64,000 nt of DNA, taken from positions 110,899 to 174,898 of the forward strand of contig CAITVX010000020.1 of NCBI GenBank assembly GCA_903895995.1, written 5' to 3'. This DNA is from an uncultured Actinomycetes bacterium (lineage in GTDB: Bacteria > Actinomycetota > Actinomycetes > Nanopelagicales > Nanopelagicaceae). Numbering within the stretch: the stretch's first letter is position 1; the number at the start of each line of letters is the position of its first letter. The notes below the pieces were generated by a model, which was not told the DNA's origin, ran no database searches, and worked only from the letters and a program-made list of their open reading frames with translations. Positions 42,306-50,072 of this stretch are shown one piece after another. The translations under genes were made by a program, and so were the position numbers.

Positions 42306-43001
42306 CTACTCGTTATCTTGCAGGTAGTTACGATTCTTCATCATCTCGGCCTTCGCCTCTGAGGCATACATCTCGACATACTCTTGTCCTGAGAGCGTCT
42401 GGATAGCTTTCATGATCACATCGGTGGCATCACGCAAGACCTGCAGATCACGAGAGTCGCCAGTAAAGAAGAGTGGCTCTCCAAAGACCATCTCAACGCG
42501 GCGGACCTTTGGAACGACTTGACCAGTCGGTTGAATTTCAGCGGTGTTAAACATTGCTACCGGAACAATCGGGCAACCAGATTCAATCGCCATGCGTGCA
42601 ATTCCAGTACGTCCCTTGTAGAGACGGCCATCAGGTGAACGCGTACCTTCGGGATAGATCCCGATGCAATCCCCAGCCTTGAGTAGATCAAGACCTGTGA
42701 GAATGGCAGCTTCGCTGCGACGCCCACCGGCTCGATCGATCGGAACTTGTCCGAGAGCGATAAAGGTAAGTTTTTTGATAAAGCCTTTTATCCCTGGCGA
42801 GGTGAAATACTCGCTCTTCGCTAAGAAGGTGACCTTGCGAGGGACGACGAGCGGCATAAAGATTGAGTCGCTAAAGGAGAGGTGATTCGACGCGATGATG
42901 ACGCCACCGTTGGTTGGAACATGACGCAGCCCCGTCACTTTAGGACGGAAGAGCAGCATCAAGAGCGGAGTCAGAAATGACTTGAGGAAGGTGTACGCCA
43001 C
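42306..43001 (-). CDS. plsC: 1-acyl-sn-glycerol-3-phosphate acyltransferase
   Basis: This 231-residue membrane-associated enzyme acylates lysophosphatidic acid to phosphatidic acid. Block I is NHLSFSDS, block III YPEGTRSPDG, and block IV is CPIVPVAMFN; a hydrophobic N-terminus anchors it. It is the second PlsC-type gene in the window (the first is at 26.2 kb). The place upstream of the esterase, glk and fadD genes matches mycobacterial Rv2182c. GTG start with TAAATT 6 bases upstream. Confidence 0.92.
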   Translation of the reverse strand: MAYTFLKSFLTPLLMLLFRPKVTGLRHVPTNGGVIIASNHLSFSDSIFMPLVVPRKVTFLAKSEYFTSPGIKGFIKKLTFIALGQVPIDRAGGRRSEAAILTGLDLLKAGDCIGIYPEGTRSPDGRLYKGRTGIARMAIESGCPIVPVAMFNTAEIQPTGQVVPKVRRVEMVFGEPLFFTGDSRDLQVLRDATDVIMKAIQTLSGQEYVEMYASEAKAEMMKNRNYLQDNE

Positions 43002-43007
43002 AGGAGT

Positions 43008-43013
43008 AATTTA
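43008..43013 (-). promoter_or_regulatory. Leaderless -10 box for plsC
   Basis: Minus-strand TAAATT ends 6 bases before the GTG at 43001. Confidence 0.55.
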
Positions 43014-43047
43014 GGGGTTAGCAGCCCTTGTGTGACACCATCTGAGC

Positions 43048-44160
43048 GTGGGCGATATAGAAAATTCCGAATCTTTCCTCATTCCTGGGGGAAAAGTTGG
43101 CATTGTGATGATTCATGGATTCACAGGATCCCCCGCAACAATCGCTCCGTGGGCTAACGCTCTTGCGCGAGAGGGATATACCGTGAGCGTTCCGCGTCTT
43201 GCAGGCCATGGCACTCGTTGGGAAGATCTCAATCAGACAACGTGGAGTGATTGGTATGAGAGCGCTGAGAGCGCATTTTTAGAACTGCAAAAGAGTTGCG
43301 AGAGAGTTTTCCTCGCTGGCTTCAGTGTTGGCGGAGCGCTTGCACTCAAACTCGCGCAAATTCGCGGAAGTGAAATCGAAGGAGTTATTCTTCTTAATCC
43401 ATCGATCTTTGATGAGAGAAAGATTTATCATCTATTGCCACTTGTAAAGCATCTCGTGCCATCACTCAAGAGTGGCGCCATGGATGTCAATAAACCAAAT
43501 GCTATTCGACATAGTTATGGGCGATTACCACTGAGAGCTCTTGACTCTCTGCGGGGCTTATGGAGATCGGTCGAAGATGAACTCTATTTAGTAACCACTC
43601 CTCTGATGGTTGCCTACTCCGTTCACGATCACGTTGTAGATCCTCGCAACTCTGAGACGATCATCGACAATGTCTATAGCGCTGATATCCGCGAAGTCAT
43701 TTTTGAAAAATCATTCCATAATGTTGCACTCGACTACGAAGCAGATATCTTGTTTGAAGAGAGTTTGGAATTTATACAGGATGTACTGACGGGTGAAATA
43801 GCTCGTACAGAAGAGTCCGATGAGCGCGATCTCATCGATGCAGAATTTGACGCGATTATTTCGGGGCTCTCACTCGATGAATCCTCTCCCACGACATACC
43901 TAGATGAACTAGGTCGCCCCCAGGCCGATGATTTTCATCTTCCAAACCCCGTACTTCCAAAACTCTATGAATCCAATCAATCATCTCTGTGGGTTTTAGG
44001 TGGCGGTGCAGTTCTTGTCTTGTTATACATCTTCATTGGATTTGATCTCTTTGGAACCGGAGCATGGCCAGGTGTAGTGGCAATGATCGTTGGGCTTGGA
44101 AGAATTATCTGGAATACGGCAAGGCGGCTAGATGATGGTGAAGATGGAGCAATCCTCTAG
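43048..44160 (+). CDS. Alpha/beta hydrolase (carboxylesterase/monoacylglycerol lipase type) with membrane tail
   Basis: The first 250 or so of 370 residues form an Est30-like esterase: oxyanion region MIHGFTGSP, nucleophile S93 in GFSVGG, an aspartate in VHDHVVDP and a histidine in KSFHNVALDYEAD. The remaining 110 residues are unlike a standard esterase: an acidic linker (SDERDLIDAEFDAIISG) and two membrane helices ending WNTARRLDDGEDGAIL. The tail suggests fusion with a separate small membrane protein, placing the esterase at the membrane. GTG start, with no TAnnnT 6 bases upstream. The stop overlaps the convergent glk stop in CTAG. Confidence 0.82.
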   Translation: MGDIENSESFLIPGGKVGIVMIHGFTGSPATIAPWANALAREGYTVSVPRLAGHGTRWEDLNQTTWSDWYESAESAFLELQKSCERVFLAGFSVGGALALKLAQIRGSEIEGVILLNPSIFDERKIYHLLPLVKHLVPSLKSGAMDVNKPNAIRHSYGRLPLRALDSLRGLWRSVEDELYLVTTPLMVAYSVHDHVVDPRNSETIIDNVYSADIREVIFEKSFHNVALDYEADILFEESLEFIQDVLTGEIARTEESDERDLIDAEFDAIISGLSLDESSPTTYLDELGRPQADDFHLPNPVLPKLYESNQSSLWVLGGGAVLVLLYIFIGFDLFGTGAWPGVVAMIVGLGRIIWNTARRLDDGEDGAIL

Positions 44161-45101
44161 CTTCTCGCTAGATCTGCTGCTCCCACCAAACCTGCATCAT
44201 TGCCAAGTGTTGCTGCAACAACTTTCGGGATTGGGCGTCTGCCGCTAAAAGGGATAAGACGTTCGAGCGCCGCGCGAGTTGGAGCAAGCAGGATCTCGCC
44301 CGCTTCAATGACTCCGCCGCCAATCACGACACAAGCTGGATCAAAGAGAGCGCTCAGTGAAGCAATACCTGCACCTAACCATTGAGCTGTCGTATTAAAA
44401 CCGGCGAGTGCGATCGGATCGCCGTCACCTGCGGCTTGAGTTATGTGATGGCCAGTAAGCCCTTCGATTGTTCCATCTCCGCGTGCAAGGAGGTTGTAAG
44501 CAGCATCTGGGGATGCGCTAATCGCCTCTCGAACGTGGCGCATCAAAGCGTTGCCCGATGCATACTGCTCGAGACAGCCACGCGCCCCACAACTGCAGAG
44601 CTGGCCTTCTGGAACTACACGTATATGACCAAACTCAGCAGAGATTCCGTGAGCACCGCGCAAGAGCTTGCCATCGATAATCGCTCCGCCACCAACACCT
44701 GTTCCGATAGTCAAGATGAGCATGTGATCTTCACCGACACCAGCGCCATAGCGAGACTCACCCCACGCAGCAGAATTTGCATCATTCTCAATAAATATTG
44801 GGAGATCTACAAATTTATTCAACTCTTCTTTGAGGTTGACGCCATTCCACCCAGAGATATTTCCAGTTGCAAGAATCGTCTCTCTATCCGAACTAATCAA
44901 ACCTGCGGCGGAGACTCCAAGTGCAACCACATCATGATCTTTCAATAAATGATTTGCAACATCAGCGATTGTTTTTGTTAAGGCAGCTCCACCCTCTTTG
45001 GGGGTTGGAACGCGTTGCGTCGCAAGAATTTTTCCATTCTCATCGACAACACCACCAAGTACCTTGGTCCCACCAATATCAATGCCAATAGTAAGTGTCA
45101 T
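44157..45101 (-). CDS. glk: ROK-family glucokinase
   Basis: This 314-residue ATP-dependent hexokinase of the ROK family has the phosphate motif IGIDIGGTKVLGGVVD, the glucose-site EFGHIRV, the catalytic aspartate in IENDANSAAWGE and the zinc motif CSCGARGCLE. It phosphorylates glucose for glycolysis; actinobacterial orthologues (GlkA) also act in carbon repression, which sequence alone cannot show here. Three bases follow the SRPBCC gene, so the two share one transcript. Confidence 0.93.
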   Translation of the reverse strand: MTLTIGIDIGGTKVLGGVVDENGKILATQRVPTPKEGGAALTKTIADVANHLLKDHDVVALGVSAAGLISSDRETILATGNISGWNGVNLKEELNKFVDLPIFIENDANSAAWGESRYGAGVGEDHMLILTIGTGVGGGAIIDGKLLRGAHGISAEFGHIRVVPEGQLCSCGARGCLEQYASGNALMRHVREAISASPDAAYNLLARGDGTIEGLTGHHITQAAGDGDPIALAGFNTTAQWLGAGIASLSALFDPACVVIGGGVIEAGEILLAPTRAALERLIPFSGRRPIPKVVAATLGNDAGLVGAADLARS

Positions 45102-45104
45102 AAA

Positions 45105-45542
45105 TTACGCTTCCAGCTTTTCCTTTAACTCTTTGAGCGCAAGCTCAATAGTGTCGCGTTCAGCCTTTGTCCGCATCATTGCTGGAACAGGCATAGAGAG
45201 CGCTACAGTCAATTCGTATGTGACGGTCGTTGTCTCATCACCGTTATCGAGAAGCGTGTAAGCACCTGTCATCTCGGTCAACATGTCAGCATCATCGAGG
45301 GTGAAGCTCAGGTGAGTTGGAGCTTCACTCCAGTCGTAATCTAAAATCACTCGATCTTTTACCTGGCCAGCTTTGATAACCATCTCAACCTTTGTTGCTC
45401 GTCCTTCACCATCTTTGGCTTGAACTGATGCGCTCTTAATGGCGCTCGACCACTCGGGGTAACCCGCTGGGTCAAAGAGCAGGCTCTGGATGTCGGCAAT
45501 AGGGGCATCGATCGTGATGGAGCTCTTGGAAGTATCAGACAT
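45105..45542 (-). CDS. SRPBCC-family (START-like) protein
   Basis: This 145-residue single-domain protein of the polyketide cyclase/START-like superfamily forms a hydrophobic pocket for a lipid or aromatic ligand. Typical blocks: SITIDAPIADIQSLLFDPAGYPEWS and VTYELTVALSMPVPAMM. Mycobacterial Rv2185c occupies the same place. Two ATG codons (MRM) are possible; TAACCT lies 6 bases before the second (45542) and none before the first, favouring 45542. First gene of the unit with glk. Confidence 0.85.
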   Translation of the reverse strand: MSDTSKSSITIDAPIADIQSLLFDPAGYPEWSSAIKSASVQAKDGEGRATKVEMVIKAGQVKDRVILDYDWSEAPTHLSFTLDDADMLTEMTGAYTLLDNGDETTTVTYELTVALSMPVPAMMRTKAERDTIELALKELKEKLEA

Positions 45543-45548
45543 GCGCAT

Positions 45549-45554
45549 AGGTTA
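45549..45554 (-). promoter_or_regulatory. Leaderless -10 box for SRPBCC gene
   Basis: Minus-strand TAACCT ends 6 bases before the second in-frame ATG at 45542. Confidence 0.55.
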
Positions 45555-45592
45555 CTGCCCCGAACCTCTAGCGGTGAGCGCAATTCCCCCAC

Positions 45593-45598
45593 TACCGT
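45593..45598 (+). promoter_or_regulatory. Leaderless -10 box for fadD
   Basis: TACCGT ends 6 bases before the ATG at 45605. Confidence 0.6.
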
Positions 45599-45604
45599 TG
45601 TGAC

Positions 45605-47389
45605 ATGAACGAATTCTCAACTCCGGCCATAGTTCCCGCAGCGACTGCTGGAAATCTCACCAATCTCGTTGCTGAACGCGCCTGGTTCGAACCAGAACGC
45701 ATCATGCTCTCCCGCCCCTTGGGCGATGGCTGGCAACCTGTCACGGCTCGAGAGTTCGAAGCAGAAGTCCGCACTGCAGCCAAGGGTCTTATTGCAGCTG
45801 GAGTTAATATCGGAGATCGCGTCGCAATCATGGCAAAGACTCGTTACGAGTGGACCATCTTAGATTTTGCAATCTGGTTTGCAGGTGCAGTCACAGTGCC
45901 GATCTACGAAACATCCAGCGCCGAACAAGTGCAGTGGATCTTAGAAGATTCAGGTTCGGTTGCGCTGATTGTTGAAACACCCGCGCTCGCCGAACTTGCA
46001 CAATCAGTACTTGGCAACAAGTGCAAGAAGGTCTGGACCATCACCGATGATGCGATGTCAGAACTTGCACGACTCGGGCACGACGTCAGTGATGATGAAA
46101 TCAATAATCGACGTAACGCTACAACACCAGATTCACTTGCAACCTTGATTTACACATCTGGAACGACTGGAAAACCTAAAGGTGTACAACTAACACATGG
46201 TAATTTCCTTGCTGAATGTGGAAATGTTGTGCAAGGTGCAGCTGATTTATTCTTGAAGCCAGGTGGTTCGACACTTCTCTTCCTGCCAGTTGCTCACGTC
46301 TTTGGTCGCATGGTGCAGATTGGTGCTGTAACTTCAGGACTTCATCTAGCGCACTGCGGTGATATAAATCGCCTCCCCCAAGATCTCGCCTCTTTTAAAC
46401 CAACATTTGTACTCGCAGTGCCACGTATCTTCGAGAAGATATATAACGGTGCAGAAGCTCGAGCTGAAGCTGGTGGTAAGGGAAATATTTTCCGCAAGGC
46501 ATCAGATACAGCCATCAAGTATTCAGAAGGCATGGACTCAGGTCACATCAGCTTGGTACTGCGCTTAAAACATAGAGTCTTTGACAAACTTGTTTACGCC
46601 AAGATCCGTGCTGGTATGGGCGGCGCAGTGGAAGCTGCAATTTCAGGCGGCGCACCACTAGGTGCAAGGTTGGGTCACTTCTACCGCGGTGCTGGAGTCA
46701 GAGTTCTTGAAGGCTATGGACTTACTGAAACAACAGCTGGTGCAACTCTTAACCTCACACAAGCCCAGAAGGTTGGCTCGGTTGGAAAGCCACTTCCCAG
46801 CACAACAGTGAAGATTGCCGACGATGGCGAAATCCTTCTCAAGGGTCCCATTGTTATGCGCGGCTACTGGCAGAACGATGCAGCCAATAAAGAAGTATTT
46901 ACCGATGATGGTTATTTCCGTTCAGGTGATCTTGGCGCTCTCGATAGCGAAGGATTCTTAACGATCACTGGCCGCAAGAAGGAACTGATCGTTACAGCAG
47001 GTGGCAAAAATGTTGCACCTGCAGTTCTAGAGGATCGGGTTCGAGCACATCCTCTTGTTAGCCAATGCATGGTTGTCGGCGACAACAAACCATTTATCGC
47101 AGCTCTCGTCACTCTCGATGCAGAAGCGATCAAGGGTTGGTCGGCTACAAATAAGAAGGCCGGTACCTCAATTCCCGATCTGGCAAAAGATCCTGATTTG
47201 ATCGCAGTGATCCAAACAGCAATCGATGATGCCAATAAGGCGGTAAGCCGTGCAGAGTCAATTCGAAAATTCACAATCCTGCCGATCGATTTCACGATCG
47301 CTGATGGTCAATTGACTGCAAAGATGTCGGTAAAGCGTCACGTCGTTGCCAACCAATTTGCTCGAGAGATCAACGAACTCTTTCTGTAG
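45605..47389 (+). CDS. fadD: Long-chain acyl-CoA synthetase
   Basis: This 594-residue adenylating enzyme activates fatty acids to acyl-CoA. The AMP-binding P-loop is YTSGTTGKPKGVQL, followed by EGYGLTETTAG, YFRSGDLGALD and GRKKELIVTAGGKN, with the C-terminal lysine in DGQLTAKMSVKRH. It matches the FadD15-type large synthetases of actinobacteria and sits in the same neighbourhood as Rv2187. It would supply acyl-CoA to the FadA/FadB pair 7 kb away or to PlsC enzymes. Confidence 0.95.
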   Translation: MNEFSTPAIVPAATAGNLTNLVAERAWFEPERIMLSRPLGDGWQPVTAREFEAEVRTAAKGLIAAGVNIGDRVAIMAKTRYEWTILDFAIWFAGAVTVPIYETSSAEQVQWILEDSGSVALIVETPALAELAQSVLGNKCKKVWTITDDAMSELARLGHDVSDDEINNRRNATTPDSLATLIYTSGTTGKPKGVQLTHGNFLAECGNVVQGAADLFLKPGGSTLLFLPVAHVFGRMVQIGAVTSGLHLAHCGDINRLPQDLASFKPTFVLAVPRIFEKIYNGAEARAEAGGKGNIFRKASDTAIKYSEGMDSGHISLVLRLKHRVFDKLVYAKIRAGMGGAVEAAISGGAPLGARLGHFYRGAGVRVLEGYGLTETTAGATLNLTQAQKVGSVGKPLPSTTVKIADDGEILLKGPIVMRGYWQNDAANKEVFTDDGYFRSGDLGALDSEGFLTITGRKKELIVTAGGKNVAPAVLEDRVRAHPLVSQCMVVGDNKPFIAALVTLDAEAIKGWSATNKKAGTSIPDLAKDPDLIAVIQTAIDDANKAVSRAESIRKFTILPIDFTIADGQLTAKMSVKRHVVANQFAREINELFL

Positions 47390-47403
47390 AGAACGGTGAA
47401 GTG

Positions 47404-47787
47404 ATGACTAGCGAGCACAAGAATGGCGCGCTCAAAACTATTCATCGCGACCTGGGCGCGATTGGTCTCTCAGTCGATGAAACGATTGGGAGAAATGCCA
47501 CCAATCAACATACTCGTACATCGCTTCGCGATATCCGCGATGCAATAGATTCCTTACAAGCGAAAATTACTGATATGAGTACTAGCGCCTCCACGCTCAC
47601 CAAGCGGGAAGAAGAGATCTTAAAAGCTCTTTCTACAGGTAAGACCGCTTTAGCAATTGCCAACAATCTTTCAATCTCTGAACCAACTGTGAAGACACAT
47701 ATGATGGCTATCTACCGAAAATTAAATGTGAACAATAAGACGAGCGCGCTCGCAGAAGCGATGCGACGAGGATTACTTTCCAAATAG
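47404..47787 (+). CDS. LuxR-type HTH transcription regulator without receiver domain
   Basis: This 127-residue protein has a polar N-terminus with a short helical stretch (RDIRDAIDSLQAKITDM) and a C-terminal LuxR/GerE DNA-binding domain: LTKREEEILKALSTG, then the recognition helix region SEPTVKTHMMAIYRKL. There is no phosphoacceptor receiver or ligand domain, so the signal is unknown. The start is GTG 47401 or ATG 47404. It lies 11-14 bases after fadD and may be in the same message. Its end overlaps the convergent pimB' gene by 15 bases. Confidence 0.85.
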   Translation: MTSEHKNGALKTIHRDLGAIGLSVDETIGRNATNQHTRTSLRDIRDAIDSLQAKITDMSTSASTLTKREEEILKALSTGKTALAIANNLSISEPTVKTHMMAIYRKLNVNNKTSALAEAMRRGLLSK

Positions 47788-48915
47788 AACTGCAGAAAAG
47801 CGCTCACCCCAGAGTTTCCAACTCCAATTTTCAACTGCCCACTCGCGCCCACGTCGACCCATTGCTGCGCTCTTCTCGGGATTCTTCAGCAACGCAATAG
47901 CTGCTTGTGCAATCGCTGCAGGATCTCTTCCATCCACTACTAAACCCGTCTCTCCATCGAGAACTGCATCGGGCGCTCCCCCAGATGCGCCACCAATGAC
48001 GGGTAATCCAGCAGCACTTGCTTCAAGGTAGACAATTCCAAGGCCTTCAACTTCAAGACCAAAAAAGCGCGACCGTGATGGCATCGCAAAGATATCTCCA
48101 AGTCGCAGATATGCAGGAAGCTCGGCATACCGAACTCGTCCAACGAAACGAACACTCTCACTGACTCTGTGTTTTTTAATCAACTCTTCGAGAGCTTTCC
48201 TGCGAGGACCTTCGCCGACTAAGAGCAATGTGGCATCTGGAACTTCTCGAAGTACCTCTGGAAGTGCTTCGATAAGCCGGTCTTGGCCCTTGCGATGCAC
48301 CAATCTGCCCACGCAGACAATGACTTTCTTTCCACGTACGTTGAGTTGGTCCAATAGCTCTTCAGATTTATTGCCGGGAGTGAAGTGATCGATAGAAATT
48401 CCTGGTGCGATTCTTACTGCCCGCACTCGTGAGTTGAGAATCGGTTTCAGTGCAGTGTGAGTGAACTCCCCTAGGTAGGTAATCACATCGAGATTCTTCG
48501 CGACCGCTCTCATGAGTGCAGAGAATGGGAAGATCTTTGACCACCAAACTTCATGACCGTGTGTGAGTGAGATCTGACGGAGTGCACCTTGCCTGTGAAG
48601 GTATCCAGACATCCATCCCAACGGCGCAGCAGCGCCATACCAAATAGTTGTCGACGAATACTCCCGCATTACACGGGCGACGGCGCGATTTACCCGAGGA
48701 GTTGGCAGCAATACCTTTGACTTATCGCGATGCACTACAACGCCATATCTCTTGGAGAGTTCTTCGTCGAAGGAGATATCTCCCTCTTGAGATGATGTAA
48801 AGATGACGATCTGATTTCCATCGAGTTCGCCCAAGAGACCCAAGATAAAACTTTCGATACCGCCGGCTCTTGGTCCTAAATCATTAGTCACCAAGAGAAC
48901 TGGACGAGAATTCAC
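47773..48915 (-). CDS. pimB: GT4 glycosyltransferase, PimB'-like mannosyltransferase
   Basis: This 380-residue GT-B fold glycosyltransferase starts with LLVTNDLGPRAGGIESF and carries VGRLVHRKGQDRLIEALP and the nucleotide-sugar motif FGLEVEGLGIVYLEASAAG. It resembles actinobacterial PimB', which adds the second mannose to phosphatidylinositol mannoside, and its neighbours (fadD upstream, PlsC nearby) match the mycobacterial Rv2188c locus. Acceptor identity is inferred. GTG start with TAGCCT 6 bases upstream; only 22 bases separate it from the divergent reductase gene. Confidence 0.85.
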   Translation of the reverse strand: MNSRPVLLVTNDLGPRAGGIESFILGLLGELDGNQIVIFTSSQEGDISFDEELSKRYGVVVHRDKSKVLLPTPRVNRAVARVMREYSSTTIWYGAAAPLGWMSGYLHRQGALRQISLTHGHEVWWSKIFPFSALMRAVAKNLDVITYLGEFTHTALKPILNSRVRAVRIAPGISIDHFTPGNKSEELLDQLNVRGKKVIVCVGRLVHRKGQDRLIEALPEVLREVPDATLLLVGEGPRRKALEELIKKHRVSESVRFVGRVRYAELPAYLRLGDIFAMPSRSRFFGLEVEGLGIVYLEASAAGLPVIGGASGGAPDAVLDGETGLVVDGRDPAAIAQAAIALLKNPEKSAAMGRRGREWAVENWSWKLWGERFSAVLFGK

Positions 48916-48921
48916 ATCTGA

Positions 48922-48927
48922 AGGCTA
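48922..48927 (-). promoter_or_regulatory. Leaderless -10 box for pimB
   Basis: Minus-strand TAGCCT ends 6 bases before the GTG at 48915. Its TA (48926-48927) is shared with the opposing -10 box. Confidence 0.6.
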
Positions 48928-48931
48928 TCGT
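48926..48931 (+). promoter_or_regulatory. Leaderless -10 box for RibD-like reductase
   Basis: TATCGT ends 6 bases before the ATG at 48938 and overlaps the pimB -10 box by two bases. Confidence 0.6.
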
Positions 48932-48937
48932 TCTCTT

Positions 48938-49465
48938 ATGCCAATCATCGCCAATCTCATACTTGGGCGCGATGGCGGCACATCTATTCGAGGGCGTTCA
49001 GCGCCACTGAGTAGCTCCTCAGACCGTAAACGTTTTCACGAGCTCCGTGCCATGTCGGATGCAATCGTCATTGGCGGAGAGACTGCTAGGTGCGAGCCAT
49101 ATGGCAAAACTCCTGTGCCTCTCATCGTTGTGACCAGATCACAAGAAGTTCCAGGCGCGGCGCATGCAAACCCATTGGCACAGATCAGCAATGAAGATAT
49201 TCCAGAGACTCTGCGAAGTGCCCGCAATCAATTTCATACAGTGCTGATCGAAGCTGGCGCGAACTTCGTTGCAGATGCTCTCGCGGCAGATCTGATCGAT
49301 GACCTGTACATCACGCAGGTGCAAACTCCCGCGGACGGTCCCTACTTTGATTATGCCTGGCTGAACACTGCCTTCACTCTCATCGCGCCAGATGGTCTAG
49401 AAAATCTAGAGGGCAGCAAAGAGGAAGTATTCCTTCACTATGCGCGCCTTCCCCAGAACGGCTGA
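48938..49465 (+). CDS. RibD C-terminal-like pyrimidine reductase family protein
   Basis: This 175-residue protein has the dihydrofolate reductase-like fold of the RibD reductase domain: NLILGRDGGTSIRGRSAPLS, ELRAMSDAIVIGGETAR and LIEAGANFVADALAADLIDDLYI. The family reduces ribosylamino-pyrimidines or related substrates with NADPH. There is no deaminase domain, and no other riboflavin gene is nearby, so the true substrate is uncertain. It has its own -10 box and precedes the DUF3000 gene by 21 bases. Confidence 0.82.
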   Translation: MPIIANLILGRDGGTSIRGRSAPLSSSSDRKRFHELRAMSDAIVIGGETARCEPYGKTPVPLIVVTRSQEVPGAAHANPLAQISNEDIPETLRSARNQFHTVLIEAGANFVADALAADLIDDLYITQVQTPADGPYFDYAWLNTAFTLIAPDGLENLEGSKEEVFLHYARLPQNG

Positions 49466-49474
49466 CTTTAAAAA

Positions 49475-49480
49475 TACCCT
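49475..49480 (+). promoter_or_regulatory. Leaderless -10 box for DUF3000 gene
   Basis: TACCCT ends 6 bases before the GTG at 49487 and supports that start over a later GTG at 49508. Confidence 0.55.
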
Positions 49481-49486
49481 TAACCA

Positions 49487-50047
49487 GTGGGCGTACTTAA
49501 TAAACCAGTGGTTAAATCCTGGGATCAGATAGTCGCCGAAATTCGCAGCATAACTTTTCGTAACGAGATTGAGATTGCAGAAGTACCTGCTCCCCAAAAA
49601 CTCGCTCCTCATGCCTTAGCTCTTACTGCTGATGTTGATATCGATGTTGCAACAGGACGCTTTGTCTTACTCCATGATCCCGCTGGTCAAGAGGGTTGGT
49701 CTGGGGAGTATCGATGTGTGACATTTGCGAGAGCGGCCATTGAGTTAGAACTCGCTAATGATCCCTCTCTCTGTGATGTCAGTTGGTCATGGCTCCTTGA
49801 GGCGCTTGCTCATCAAGGCGCAGAGTATGCGCACCCAAGTGGAACCGTCACTCGCGTAGCGAGCTCTTCTTATGGTGAGCTAGATGGCCGCGATGAAGAT
49901 TCTGAAGTTGAAGTACGCGCTTCGTGGACACCAGTAGATGGTGGATCAATCTCCACCCATGTACTTGCTTGGATCCAACTCTTAGAGAAGATTTCTGGGT
50001 TAGAGCCTCTCCCTGAAGGTGTCACCCAACTACCTCTCAACAGATAA
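49487..50047 (+). CDS. DUF3000 family protein
   Basis: This 186-residue soluble protein belongs to an actinobacterial family of unknown function, conserved next to the RNase D-like gene. Blocks include LTADVDIDVATGRFVLLHDP, GWSGEYRCVTFARAAIELE and SWSWLLEALA. The GTG start is supported by a -10 box 6 bases upstream. It ends 25 bases before the RNase D ATG; the longer RNase D frame would overlap it. Confidence 0.82.
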   Translation: MGVLNKPVVKSWDQIVAEIRSITFRNEIEIAEVPAPQKLAPHALALTADVDIDVATGRFVLLHDPAGQEGWSGEYRCVTFARAAIELELANDPSLCDVSWSWLLEALAHQGAEYAHPSGTVTRVASSSYGELDGRDEDSEVEVRASWTPVDGGSISTHVLAWIQLLEKISGLEPLPEGVTQLPLNR

Positions 50048-50072
50048 ATCAGCAGATAGCATTGCTTTCGTT

